NCBI RefSeq assembly: GCF_000350225.1
Contig: NW_005179283.1
Coordinates: 124,001-188,000 of the forward strand
Source: Chondrus crispus
Lineage: Eukaryota > Rhodophyta > Florideophyceae > Gigartinales > Gigartinaceae
DNA length: 64,000 bases
Direction of reading: 5' to 3'
Shown piece by piece: positions 51,496 through 62,456 of this stretch. How positions within the stretch are numbered: position 1 is the stretch's first letter; each line of letters starts with the position of its first letter. Made by a program: the position numbers and the translations under genes. The notes below the pieces were generated by a model that was given only the letters and a program-made list of their open reading frames with translations, had not been told where the DNA came from and ran no database searches.

Positions 51496-53362
51496 ATGGG
51501 TAAGCATTTAGGTCGCGGTGCAAGAACCACCTCCCTGTTTCCGAAGCAGCCCCTTCTGGATCGGCATCAGCTCATATCTTCTGCGTCCAACAAATCGACA
51601 CTTTCGAACGTGAAAAGAGCGCGAAAGCTCCTACAACATTTTGCTGGTGTTCACGAAGCTCGCAATCCGCTTGTTGTCGATCCTCAATCTTCGAAACTAG
51701 TTCTAAACCTCATTTCCCAGTACTGCAAATTTGGAACGCCTCTTGCACTCTGGGATGATGCCATGGGAGCTATCGTCTAGGGTCTCAGAATTTTTTATTC
51801 GGAGCACGGCCACACAGGAAACTGGACTATCAACTATACAACCAACCAAGCGCATGGCAATCTGTTGAACGGAAATCCAGACATCAGCTCTCTGCGCCGT
51901 GCGCAGAGAGTTAACTTGGCCAGATTGGGAAACGTTGCCCTAAAAGCACGCCCTGTAACTGCAGCTATAATTTGTGATCATGTGGAAAGGTTCTGGTTTG
52001 CTTTCACAGATACAAAAGCAGTAATCATGTCAGGGACTGCCAACTGCACGCAATCTTAGTTCTTGGTATTCATCTTGGACTGAGATTCGACGAGGTCAGC
52101 AAAATCAAGGTTGAGCACATTTCAGTCACTTCTACAGATGTTGTTCTAACGGTTACCGAAGCAATTAAGAACTCTACTGTGCCACGAAACTACACAATAG
52201 AAGAGTGGCCTGGAAATACTGTTTTAAGACATTCACTTTACATGGATCCGTTTGTCGCATTTATCACCTGGCTAGGGATTCGGGGACCGGCTCCAGGGCC
52301 GTTGTTTTGCGATATATCAGAAACAAAGGCTGGTGTTAAGCTAATGACGTCCAGACCACTAACTTCCGTGAAGTTTGTAACATTTTTCAGGGATAGGTTG
52401 GCTCGAATTGGGATTGGGCCTGCAGACTTAGTCATGTACTCAGGGCACTAAATAAAGCGTGGATCGGTACAAATATATCGCTCACTCGGCCTCCAGGATG
52501 AGAATATCATGGAGAAAGTGCAGATGTTTGGCCAAAATGCATACATGAACTACTTGTAGCATAAAAACCCCCAGCGATAGGGGTGTATGCGCAGTTCGAC
52601 CGAGTCCCTTGTCGATCTGGAAGACGGGGGTGAAGCGTGACACCAGCTAACGGCACCGGGCAGCGGGCCCGGGTAGCGTGGTAGAGCGGGAACGGGGAGG
52701 ACGCCGGTACGCGCGAGCGGTTCGACGCCTCGACGCCCCGGCGCGGTACTGGGTAACGGTCCAGTACCGACGGGCGAAGGCGGAGCCGGCTCGTGGGCGT
52801 ACCGCGCGCGTCCTCAACCCGCACTCGGTGCCGCTCTAATGTAGTTAGCGAGCGCTACCTTAGAATAAGCGGGAAGTCGGACCTTGACGGTCGGTGGGTG
52901 ACAAGTCCGTGCTTTTCCTCCTCCACCGTCGCCGGTCCGCTCCATATTTAATATACAAAACAATCTATAACACTATAGTACCGAAGTACTGTAGTGGACT
53001 ACTGTAGTACAGATTGCACCGTACTGTAATACTGTCAGCCATCGGGGCTGACAGTACACGTGTGTGCGCGCGCTTCCGTCCCGCGCGTACACATGTGCAC
53101 GTGTGCACGCGTGCGCCCTGCACGCGGGGGGGTACACGTGGCAACGCGCGGTAGTACTGTAGAGCATCGGGCTTTACAGCACTAGATCCCGTTGTTGATC
53201 TAATCTAACTAAAAAGCCCCAGAGGGGGTTATACTACACTACTGCTCTGCTTACAACGACTGCTCACCGAAACAGTTGCCTCGTTTTTCAAATGTAGAAG
53301 ACTACATCACCCTCGCAAAACAAGTTGGTAGTGAGACCGGTTCATGGAGATGTGACTCCTGA
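51496..53362 (+). pseudogene. Tyrosine recombinase, split by a solo LTR
   Basis: Strand-exchange enzyme of the element. An N-terminal helical part starts near MGKHLGRGART (51496) and is interrupted by TAG at 51778. It continues through GNPDISSLRRAQRVNLARLG. After a frame change near 52055, box I reads GIHLGLRFDEVSKIKVEHI with the catalytic Arg. Box II reads SGH-stop-IKRGSVQIYRS (TAA at 52449-52451), giving the HxxK/R pattern. The Tyr motif GQNAYMNY sits at the LTR insertion point. Skipping the LTR and one CTACT copy, the frame continues CSAYNDCSPKQLPRF to TGA at 53360-53362. So the LTR hit just at the catalytic Tyr. Recombinase family is clear, exact superfamily not. Confidence 0.7.
52555..53238 (-). 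repeat. Solo gypsy LTR with CTACT target duplication
   Basis: Ends TGTAGCATAA and TTATACTACA (TG...CA, partly inverted). Exact 5-bp duplications CTACT lie at 52550-52554 and 53239-53243. The internal sequence is a diverged relative of the LTRs at 11983 and 46359, including the GACGCCTCGACGCCCCGG and GGGCTGACAG segments, in the same orientation. No coding part remains, so it arose by LTR-LTR recombination. Confidence 0.9.
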
Positions 53363-53862
53363 GTGTTGAAAACGCTTTTAAGCTCTGTTTTCAGTTCTGC
53401 TCTTTCTGTCTCAGTTAGAAAATCCTAAATCTGCCTGCAAAACATAGACGTCGTAGAATAGCTGGCTCGCTAGGGCATCGTGATTGAGAGTATGCTTTCT
53501 CGCTCATCACAGTGCCACTTTGCACACCGATCCCCTCGTACAGTATCCCTTTCTCCCGTGACGAGGGGGAGCGTTCCAATCCCTTCGTAGCTACTTGGGT
53601 GCCATATCCCCACATACCAAAATGAAACGATCTCCTGTTCTCTTCTACGTGAGAAGCGGAAGAACAAGCACTCTCGATAGTTCTGAGGCACTATTCATGA
53701 CGCACCTTGCTCATTTTGCTCAGAATTGTAGTCCTGGCATTCGCTATGATAACATGTGGTCTCGTCGACGATTCACGGCCTGACCTATCTCTCATGTACG
53801 GGTCCCGCAAAAACTACCCAACATGTTAGCCGTCCGCTAATAGTACAACCCAGGCACAAAGG

Positions 53863-54240
53863 CTACTCCGGAACGTTGCTCACCCACCGCGTAGTCGACG
53901 CGTAATAGTGTTTCTCCAGTTTGGAGAGTGCGTTTGACCCATTCCCGAGCAACTCTACCAATTCATTCAACGAGTGGCGAGTCCCTCCGTCGTAGACGCT
54001 GCGCATGAGCATACATTCCCTGTTCCTTTCTAGAAATTCCTGTACAATGACAGCAATTTTCAACACCGAAACCTAACGCAGAAGCTCATCAGCCGCTTTT
54101 GCTAAGTTTGCCAATTCCACCTGGGACTGGAAATCGGTCCGCGCATTGGTAGCCTTGTCTTGATTCTCACAGCAGCTGACCACATCCTGCCGAAAATGGA
54201 GACCAAACCAGCGAACAAGAGAGTTAATACACTTCATCCG
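53863..54240 (-). pseudogene. Unidentified protein fragment inside the recombinase element
   Basis: A minus-strand frame from about 54240 reads DFQSQVELANLAKAADELLR, a stop, then LKIAVIVQEFLERNRECMLM and SLNELVELLGNGSNALSKLE. It looks like a helical protein with one stop. Could be cargo or a structural protein of the element. No family is recognised. Confidence 0.35.
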
Positions 54241-55265
54241 CGCGCACTACAGTAAAAGATATTGTTGTGTCCGGCTTTGTAGTTTTTCGGAAAAGTTTTG
54301 TGGGTTTGCAAAAATCAAACATTTTTTTGCTCTGTCACTGGCTGGTAATTACCACCCCCCCGTCCGCACCCCGCCTTTCTCTAATCAGGACAGGGCGGTC
54401 GAGCTTACGGCAGAAGGCATTCGGGAACCCTATATTGGCAAGTAGCAAACACTCCGTTGCCCACCTGCGCCACAGAATTTCAACTAACCATTGTTCTAAG
54501 CGCAATGTAATCCCAACTAGCGCAGGGAACGACAGCGGGGCGCTGCACGCAATCCTCGGAGAAGGTTCGGGCAGCGTACAACCAGCGCTTGGACGATCAA
54601 GTCACGAAGGCGCTGAACGCGTTTCGGGTACGAATGCCCATTTCTTTGAACGGAGTCTTCATGACTTTAACAACATCCAGCATGGCGGGTGACAAGGTCG
54701 GGGTCATGAAAATAATAATATTAATATAATCTTTCTAAAATAAATATGTCGAACGAATCTATACACGGACCAAGCGTAGAATGGTTCACAAGTCTCGTGG
54801 GCGGCTAGGGGGACCTACCCAAAACTGTCGCCTTCCTTCGCGCTTTTCGAAGGTGGTAATTGAAAAGAAAAAAGGGTATTTGTCTGACTTGGTCGAAGGT
54901 GAGTCAGGCTTGCAGCCCTCTTTGCACTCTTTGCCACCATGCCACACTTCTCCTCTTTCGGATAGTCATATTCTCGATTGTTGACTTCAGTGCCAGTGCC
55001 ATGAACAGAAGATCTGTAGTCATGTATCAACGGACTATTTAACTACGCCATATCCGAAGAAGCGTGCAGCTCATTGAAACCTCGGAAATATTGTAGTGGA
55101 ACCTAGTTTAGTATGGGCGACAAATATAGGTCACGGTTGAGAGTGATAGAAGAGATTTTCTCATCTATCTGAAATATCGAGAGATTATCCTGCGCTCTCA
55201 AGCATGCTTGTTGTAGCAAACCGAAGAATTTTCCCGCTTCTAGAATACGTCATGTCTTTAGGGTG

Positions 55266-55460
55266 CCAGTGAACATGTGAATTTGAAATGTCTGTGACTG
55301 TTCACACATTTCGTGTGTGTGAACATTCACAGATATCAAATTCTCAGAAGTTTGTGAACATTCACAGAAATCACATTCACAAACGGTTGTGAACATTCAC
55401 AGAAATCGCATTCGTAGAAGTTTGTGCACATTCACAGAAATAACATTCACTGAAGTACCT
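55266..55460. repeat. Right array of GTGAA/TTCAC palindromes
   Basis: About five units of roughly 36-45 bp built on TTGTGAACATTCACAGAAAT and CATTCAC, some imperfect (TTGTGCACATTCACAG). Same core as the left array. Confidence 0.85.
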
Positions 55461-55470
55461 GTGGCACTGC

Positions 55471-57480
55471 GACGAAATGTTGGCACTGCAGTTCTGTGTT
55501 TGAAAGACTTTTAAAGCAGCCTATATGACGCTTTGAAACTTTAGTCCTGGAGATATCACTTCGACCGAGTCCTTCAACATGCAGAAGGAATTCTTCCAAG
55601 AAGGATACTTTGGTGATAATCAGAGCCCTTTTCAGAAACCGATAATAAAGAGCTTAGGTTGCCTGCTAAAGTTGAGTAGGGTTCGGGTTTGCGTTTTCTT
55701 TCTTTTGGTAAATGATATGAGCGGCTGTTTTATTCAGATGGATAGACATCTTAGTTGCGTCACAACCAACTTTCAGGCCAACACTGGTGAATATAGACGC
55801 AATAGGATCCTGAGAGATGTGGGACGGGTTTGTGATTTATAAACGCTTTGTATCGGAATGTGTGCGCTTGCCTGTAGCTTTGTTTCTTTTCTGAATCAGA
55901 AGTCTTTCAGTATTCGAGAAAACTTAGCTCTAATGTTGTACTTTGTACATTTTACAGAGAATGAAGGAATGTGGAAGGACATGTCTGTGAACGTATGAAG
56001 TGGGGCCTATTGTCCTCATTGAAGGTTGTTTCGACCTTGCCGACACCCAGTCATGATTGCTTCACTCAAGGATACAGATACAGGCATGGGAATGAATCCA
56101 AGACTTTGCTAACAATGCGAGAATAATGAAAAAGGGGAAAGTTGGGGCGAAAATCGCTTTGAAATAGGGTTCTTCTCGAGGTACCCGAAATCCCGATAAG
56201 TCTTATGTCGGGAAAATGTACCCCCTGCGAAAGAACTCCAGAAAATGCATATTTTCTCCGATGCACCAGGCATGACACTCCGTCGTGTTGTTGGCTACAA
56301 GCTACCGTTTCAGGCCTTTTTCACATACCTGAATGCTGTCACTCCTTTTTCGACGTGACTCGTCACGAAAGTGTCGGACTTTTTCCGTTACTTCAGGAGG
56401 TTTTTTGTCAGCTTACGCACTGAACTTCCCCCATTCTCTTGGAGCCTCTATTTCATCATTTATCATACCGGGCCCGTGGAACAACGTTTTTTATAAGGTA
56501 CGGGGCTCTGCTAATGGATATGGCATCGCGTCGGGGTGTGACAGGTGTACAGGTGGAACTCGTGGATCTGATTCCGGATCCAACCGTTTTGCTGATCCAA
56601 TATTAGAGTGGAGGCTGTAAGCCCTCCTTACATTAGTCATACTGTAATTATAGTACATTGTCACCGGCGGTACTTTACCCAACCAGCCGGTGCCAGCTTC
56701 CCGCTCGTAAAGTAAGCATTACCCGGCAGCCTTGGACCTCTGGAGCTACCACGACTAGCCTTTGGTAAGCCTCCTCGCCAGGTTGTCCTCTTTAGTTTGC
56801 TTCCGCTCGATCTTGGGTGTATGTTACCAACCTCCTTCGCGTTTCCTAATTCCCTTATTGTTTCTATCGATTCGCTATCCTTACGGCTATTCCGATTCTA
56901 TTCCTCTTTCTATCTCTACCTCCTCTACCACAGCGCCTCCGGTCTACGCTGTTGCAGTTCACACTGCGTTGTCCCTCGACGGGACTGGTTTCCCAGGAGA
57001 GTCTCGGGTCGACGAGCCCCGGTCTGTACCCCGATCTATACCGAAAGATTGGCGGTACCACAGTGGCGTTCTGTGTAAAAATACTGGAGATATTATTCGG
57101 AAAATAATGACAGACACACGGTTCCCTTTTGACATCCGTATCCCTCCGGCGTACGGATAATAGACTTCAAGTCGAGACTGATGTGCTTTCTTTTTCTACC
57201 CGTTCTCTCCTCAGTAAACGACGGCGGAGCCCTTTCCTCATGTATGCAGGTATTAGATTGTCCCAGTTACAATAATTGCACCGCAGTTTTTCCTTGAAAT
57301 GAGGTAGTATTGTGCAATTACTTCATTTATTACTTTGTTACGGATTTAAACTTATGGAGAGGTTGCGGCAGGATCGGTCACCCAGTTCTTCTATTCCTAA
57401 TCTGCTGGGAAATTACGTGAAAAACACTGCCCCAACTGCCAATAAATGCCCGGTATATTTATGTCCTTAAAATCACGGGT
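55471..57480. other. No gene recognised
   Basis: The 55579-55842 frame is the longest in the first part but has no recognised motif. From about 56490 to 57170 the DNA is LTR-like in texture (hairpins around CACCGGCGGTA and CAGCCGGTG) but no matching partner was found. Confidence 0.35.
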
Positions 57481-57720
57481 AATATCACGACCAGTGGGGG
57501 AATTGGTGCCATTTGGCTGTATCAGTCAGCGAAGTTTTGAAAAATACAGTTGCTCAATAGGCGAAATTTAGAAAAGTAACAGTTCAGTAGGGGAAACGAC
57601 AATTTCGCGAACCTTGACACAAGCAGTAGGATAACCGACTAATGTAAGCAAAAACAGTAGGGGAATTGACCCATCATGACAAATATAGTAAGTGAAATCT
57701 TCGTCGGCAAAAGCACTACT

Positions 57721-60282
57721 TCAATCATCTTTGAAAAGCTGACGCAGTTCGCATTTGCGAGCCGTATGTCCTTTCATATGGCACAACGAGCAGGTGTACG
57801 CGCGTTTTTGAGAGGCAGGGCCTGTTTCGTACCAAGAACGTATCCTTTTCCCCGCATTCCGGATTGGTCTCCCCCGGGGTGGAGCAAGAGAAACCGGTAT
57901 ATTGATTGCAGAACCGGATAAAACCTTCTCCTGAGCTTCTATTACCACTCCATCAACGTCGGTGGGCAATGGCATCCCAAATACCACACTTTCGTACTGT
58001 TCCTTCCTGGTAGCTGTCAGGTTTTTAGGTCCAATAAACTTGAACATATTCATAGTCCCATATTTTTCACAGAGATCGGCTGCTCCGTGCCAGCAAGGAA
58101 AACCGGATTTGTCTAGGGAATAAGCACAGCATTCGGGAGGTCTCTGCTCTTCTTTGGTAAGAACCACTCGCCTTGTTTGGGTGCTATCCCTTTGACTAAC
58201 TACAGTCGCTTCCATATGATTAGTTCCATCTAAAAATCGGACATGCCTTTGGTACGGCCTTCTTCGACGGATTATTGTCGCCAAATGTCTTTCTATTTGT
58301 GGAGGAGCAGGCGTCGTACAATTGACGGCTAAATTTTGTCGTTTGAGGAATGACTTGCGCTGCGATTTGAGAACAGTTTTTAGCATCGACTGTCGTTCGA
58401 AGCTGCGAATTTGATTCTTGAGTGACGCGTTCATTTGGCTTTCAGCACCTTGTGATGAGATGACCCGTTCTTGTAGTCCAGCATATGCCCGGTAGAGATG
58501 AGCATCCGCAAATCGAGATAGGTATTTTGCCGTCTTCACTCCATGTGTCCGTTTCACGGCATCAAGAGCAATGCAGGATTGTAGTGCCCTGTACTTTGTA
58601 CTGGGACAGCTGTCTTAATCTCGCCAAAATCGCGCTCGCCGCCACCACGTGTGCCACGGGTACACGTGGACCTCTGTCTCTCTGCCGGACCATACCGGTG
58701 AACACGTGTGAGCCCTCTGCCACCTGTCGGGCCTATAGGGGCCGTTACTTGATCCCCTCGGGGCTACACCCGTTATATTCTAGTTATTCTAATTTACAGT
58801 ATAATTTATCTTCGTCATGATGACGACGGGGACTATATAGTCAACCCGATAATCAAAGTAAAGAGACACGAGGCCTCGGGTCTTTTACCTTGGTTTCTAG
58901 ATTCCAGGTTGTAGCCTGGACTCGGTACTGGCTCGTCCATACCGACCGAGCCATCTACACCCCTGGAATCCCAACTGCCTTCCCCGCGCGCGTCGACCGA
59001 ACTGCGCGAGCGCTACGTTAACTACGGTGCTGCCCGTTCTGTTAGTCTGATTTTCCTTTAATTCTTCCTCTTTATTGCTGACTCCAGTTCTACCTTTCTA
59101 CCGCACAAGCCGCGCCCGGATCCCGGTTCCGGTCATCCACCGGGTGGTCTCCCGAATTCCCTTACGCGTACGAACGCGCGTCGCTCTGCCTACAGCCGCC
59201 ATACGTGGCTGCAGTGCACGACAAGGATGGTGCGTGTACTGTGCGTTCAAACTGGGCAATACCTGCTGCTTTCTCCTTTCCCAATGCCTTTAGCATAATT
59301 TTCTTGACATGTAAAGGGTCTAGGAACAGCTTCGCATTGTCCATCACTTTCTCAAAAGAACAATCAATGGATTTTTCTTGATCCACAACAGTGAAGCGGC
59401 CCTGCACATCGAACCCGGACACCCTCTTTAGATTAGTGAAAACCATGGCCCACGATTCTTCGCACTCGGTTCCAACCGTGTGTGCAAACAATATTGGAAC
59501 TAAATTGTGGTAGCATCATATCCTACCACTTCATAGCTTGTTCGGTAAGACTGCGGTCCGCATCCCTGGCAGTGAGAAGCACCAGCTGCTGTAGCCGCTC
59601 CACGGTACTTGCAGAAATGGGACACAATACTGGAGACAAAAATGAAGCCTGAATAATACTGACGGCCTTGCACAATGGCTGAGCAATCAACAACGCTTTG
59701 GTCAAATTTTGCATCATCAGGAACCTGCCCGTTTCCCTGTTGGCGGAATATGAATCTTGCGGTCTTCAAACGAATTTGTTTCATCTCGTCCGCTGAACAA
59801 GTAAACATTTCCACATGATGCCCCAATTCTCGTAGCAAGATGGCATAGCCTTGCATAGTTGCCATCTCCTCAAGGCGACGGGCGGCCATCATGTGCGATA
59901 AGTCGCTCTTAACAGCACGAAAGTGACGGAGAGCTGGCTGGCGGGTGAGGATTTGTTTTGCCGTGACAATAGATAAGATAAAATTTGTCGTGAAGAATGG
60001 GTTTTGTTGTAGTTCTGGAAGAAATAATCGAGCCACTTGTTTAGCCGTATAGGCAGATGTGCAGTTTCCGCTACTATTTTTGTCAATTGTCAATTCTTGC
60101 CCTAGGCATTTCTGCAGATGGGCTTTATATCGATGCAACCTCCAACTTCCAGTTTCAGATTCTCGGGGATACCGTAATGTAGCCTTGCATGGAATTTCTC
60201 GACACGTTAATGACACTTTTGTAGCTGTCTGGTGAATATTTACACCTCTCTGTACACCAAAAACGACGTATGTGCCCGACAA
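57721..60282 (-). pseudogene. MULE transposase, split and mutated
   Basis: N-terminal block (60282-59500): a Cys/His module (CREIPCKATLRYPRESETGS), then helices and the start of the catalytic domain, where GASHCQG aligns with the family's DGTxxKG, so the first catalytic Asp is Gly. GYDATTI matches the following GxDGN. Next block (about 59491-59230): HTVGTECEESWAMVFTNLK and FTVVDQEKSI (second Asp). An inserted GC-rich segment follows (about 58580-59230). The last block (58557-57721) has a SWIM-type finger (CCAYSLDKSGFPCWHG) and a CCHC knuckle (CSLCHMKGHTARKC). Full architecture but inactive. Confidence 0.8.
58580..59230. repeat. GC-rich insertion inside the MULE transposase
   Basis: About 650 bp of non-coding, hairpin-containing DNA separates two parts of the transposase that should be adjacent. 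AGTGC occurs at both edges (about 58592 and 59214) and may be the target duplication. Texture and size suggest a solo LTR, but TG...CA ends were not confirmed. Confidence 0.5.
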
Positions 60283-60878
60283 TGCCGCTCACATTTCCAT
60301 CTGGCATCCATTTCAAATCCCTCTACAGGTTGTTGTAGTACAACGGCGTGAAGGCCACGGCACCACCGCTGCCGCCCCGGCGTACAGTACGATGGGCTTT
60401 AAGCGGGAGAGGAACTGTAAGGAGTTATACTTACCGCAGACGGTCGGTTTGGAGTACAGTAGTACCCCACCGGCTACACGTGTAGGATCCGAACGGTAAG
60501 TAATTAGTAGTTAATGGCACAAATTGGCCAATTTAGCACAGTGGCTGGTATACAGTAAGTAACAGCTACTGTAGCGGAACAGGTGTCCTGGCGTCCCACT
60601 TAGGGGTTAAGACCGGGTGCACCTGCCCCGTTCCAGTAAACGGGAGGCAGACTCGCCTCCCTTCCGTTTACGGCTTAGTGTTAACACCGTTCCGGTTTTC
60701 CTTTTAGTCTCAGACTTCTAACCCGTGACCGGCCGTCCGGATCTAACACCACCGACCGGCTGCACGTCACCGGCCACGTGATACTTCCTTCTTTTCGAGT
60801 CCTTCCGTACGGTCTGCGTTCGCGCGTGGGTTACCCAGCAGCGCGCGCTCCCTTACCTCTAACCCCCCTCGTTTCCGA

Positions 60879-60936
60879 GTGGTCGGGACGAAGGTAGTTA
60901 TACCACATGTGGTATACCTACCTTCGTCCCGACCAC
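60879..60936. repeat. 58-bp palindrome (first of two)
   Basis: Arms GTGGTCGGGACGAAGGTAG (60879-60897) and its inverse (60918-60936) enclose TATACCACATGTGGTATA, itself a perfect palindrome about the same centre. One pair is mismatched. Confidence 0.95.
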
Positions 60937-60978
60937 GTGCAGTTGAATTAAAACTGCAGTTGTAATTCAACTGCACGT
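60935..60978. repeat. 44-bp palindrome (second of two)
   Basis: Arms ACGTGCAGTTGAATTA (60935-60950) and its inverse (60963-60978) enclose AACTGCAGTT, palindromic about the same centre. One pair is mismatched. It overlaps the first palindrome by two bases. Confidence 0.95.
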
Positions 60979-61881
60979 TGGGGGCGCCAACTCTGAGAAG
61001 CTTTTCTCTCTCTCTCAAGTGCTTGAAGTGCCTCATCCAGAACTATGGATTTGTAAGCACGCTTACTCGCGGGAATTGGCTCCAACTTTTGGGTCTCTCT
61101 TGGCGCTTTTTGAAAGGGAGGGGTACTGTGTGATGTAGAAAAAACGTTTGGAGTTGCCGTATTACATTCTGAGAATGTTTCCGAAACACAAACAAAACTA
61201 TCATCAAAACTACTGTTCCCAAAATTGTGAGGCGATTCGTGATCGCCTGACTGCCTCAAATCTATTTCGTCCCGAGGAAAGAAGCTATCGAAAATATCAT
61301 CAACATCATCGCGGAATCGTTCAGGAGAAAAAAGGAGATTCATTGCCATGAAGATCTTCATCAATGACACCTTTGAAGCAAACAGTATCTGGAATCAAAC
61401 ATTTGCCGCCATTTAGACAACTCCTAGCGTACTCCTCGGCTACCTCATAGCACTTAGAATTTTTTTGGGTGCAACGGGTCGCACTTTCGACATTGACTGC
61501 CCCTCTTCTGTCTGGATGAACCTGCAGGCATAATCTCACATAGGCTCGTCGATTGTTCGAGAGAGCGATACTTTTCTCTCTGCTGTCTGGGAAAAACACT
61601 CTCAAGACAGAAGTATTTTCGGCGATCGCATCAATTCTCTGAAGCTGTTCATTGTCATCCGTACCCATTCTCAACGGACTTGAAGATCGGTAAGGTACCC
61701 TTGTTAGTTTAGGGTTTGGCGGTTTAGGGGGGAATGCCAAGACTGGTAGGATAATAAGAGGGCGGTGACGAGATGAGTAGGGGAAACGCATATCTGTGAC
61801 AGATATGGCAGGATTTTTAGGGGAAAACCCTACTGATCCCGTCAATTGTTTTGTTTCGCTTACGGATGTGTAACGTTTCAC
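60948..61881 (-). pseudogene. J-domain-like ORF of the MULE, frameshifted
   Basis: The first frame (61881-61321) contains ALSNNRRAYVRLCLQVHPDR followed by NSKCYEVAEEYARSCL, which fits the second helix, the HPD loop and the third helix of a J-domain (Hsp70 partner). An upstream basic/proline segment precedes it. After a frame change near 61345 a second block (to 60948) is acidic then Lys-rich (LDEALQALERERKASQSW). It is transcribed in the same direction as the transposase and upstream of it, the place of a second MULE ORF. A chaperone-recruiting role is only inferred. Confidence 0.55.
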
Positions 61882-62004
61882 GAAAATTCTCTACCAAAGG
61901 CGTCAAAAAAGAGTCTTCTCCTACTGTATGATTACTTTTCACCCATTTCTCCTACTGATCTTGAAATCTCCCTAAAGTCAACGCACGCCGAACCAAAACC
62001 CTTG

Positions 62005-62018
62005 GAGCACCCCTAGTG
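62005..62018 (-). repeat. GAGCACCCCTAGTG, inverse of the word at 49454-49467
   Basis: The 14-bp word CACTAGGGGTGCTC at 49454-49467 appears here inverted, with one more outer match (TTRGAGCACC). CACTA ends typify EnSpm elements, but the flanking 3-mers differ (GTG and TCT), so a single element between them is not supported. Confidence 0.4.
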
Positions 62019-62456
62019 TCTATTCGACATCTGTCCTCATATGAGGACTGGTGCCTCATATGAGTACAGTGTTAACACGTGTCCCACCTTTTCCATGTTG
62101 GCGGGAAACCGAAACCGATACATCCAATCAAATCCACTGCGACCTTGCAAAGAGGGCCTGGCAAGAAAATCACGTATAAAAGACACGTAAACTTCCTGCA
62201 AGCCATTTTAGTAGTGTCACCAATCAAAAGCTCATTTATCAAAGCCACTCCTTTTCCACCCCATGGCCCCTCCAGACTTGCGACTCGTTCCCAATTCCAT
62301 TGTCCATGCCAAAGCTAGACACGTTTTGGAACGTTTACCGTGCCGGCAGATGTACGGGTCGCAATGGAATTCCAAGGAGCTCAAAGGCATTGTCATCTGT
62401 ACTGAAAAAAATGTCCGAAAGTCAAGACACAGACATTTATTAGGGCGCATTGGGAG

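Larger units (their letters stand above)
51180..55470 (+). mobile_element. Tyrosine-recombinase element with subterminal palindromic arrays
   Basis: Clusters of TGTGAAnnTTCACA-type words border the interval on both sides (51192-51300 and 55266-55460), and a tyrosine recombinase gene starts directly inside the left cluster. No RT was found, which fits Crypton-like or other recombinase-only elements. The exact ends are not defined. A solo LTR sits inside. Confidence 0.5.
57485..61980 (-). mobile_element. Mutator-like (MULE) element with J-domain ORF
   Basis: Holds a MULE transposase (57721-60282) and an upstream J-domain-like ORF (60948-61881), both minus. Near both ends the word CAGTAGGRGAA recurs in opposite orientation (57581-57665 on the left; as TTCTCCTACTG at 61910-61960 on the right), suggesting subterminal repeats. 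The exact TIRs and the usual 9-bp duplication were not resolved. Confidence 0.55.

Noticed and set aside
51180..55470. CRISPR-like array from the regular GTGAA/TTCAC repeats
   Set aside because: Repeats are short palindromes with repetitive rather than unique spacers, in eukaryotic transposon context, with no cas genes.
49454..62018. One complete CACTA element
   Set aside because: Flanking triplets differ (GTG and TCT) and no CACTA transposase is present between the words.
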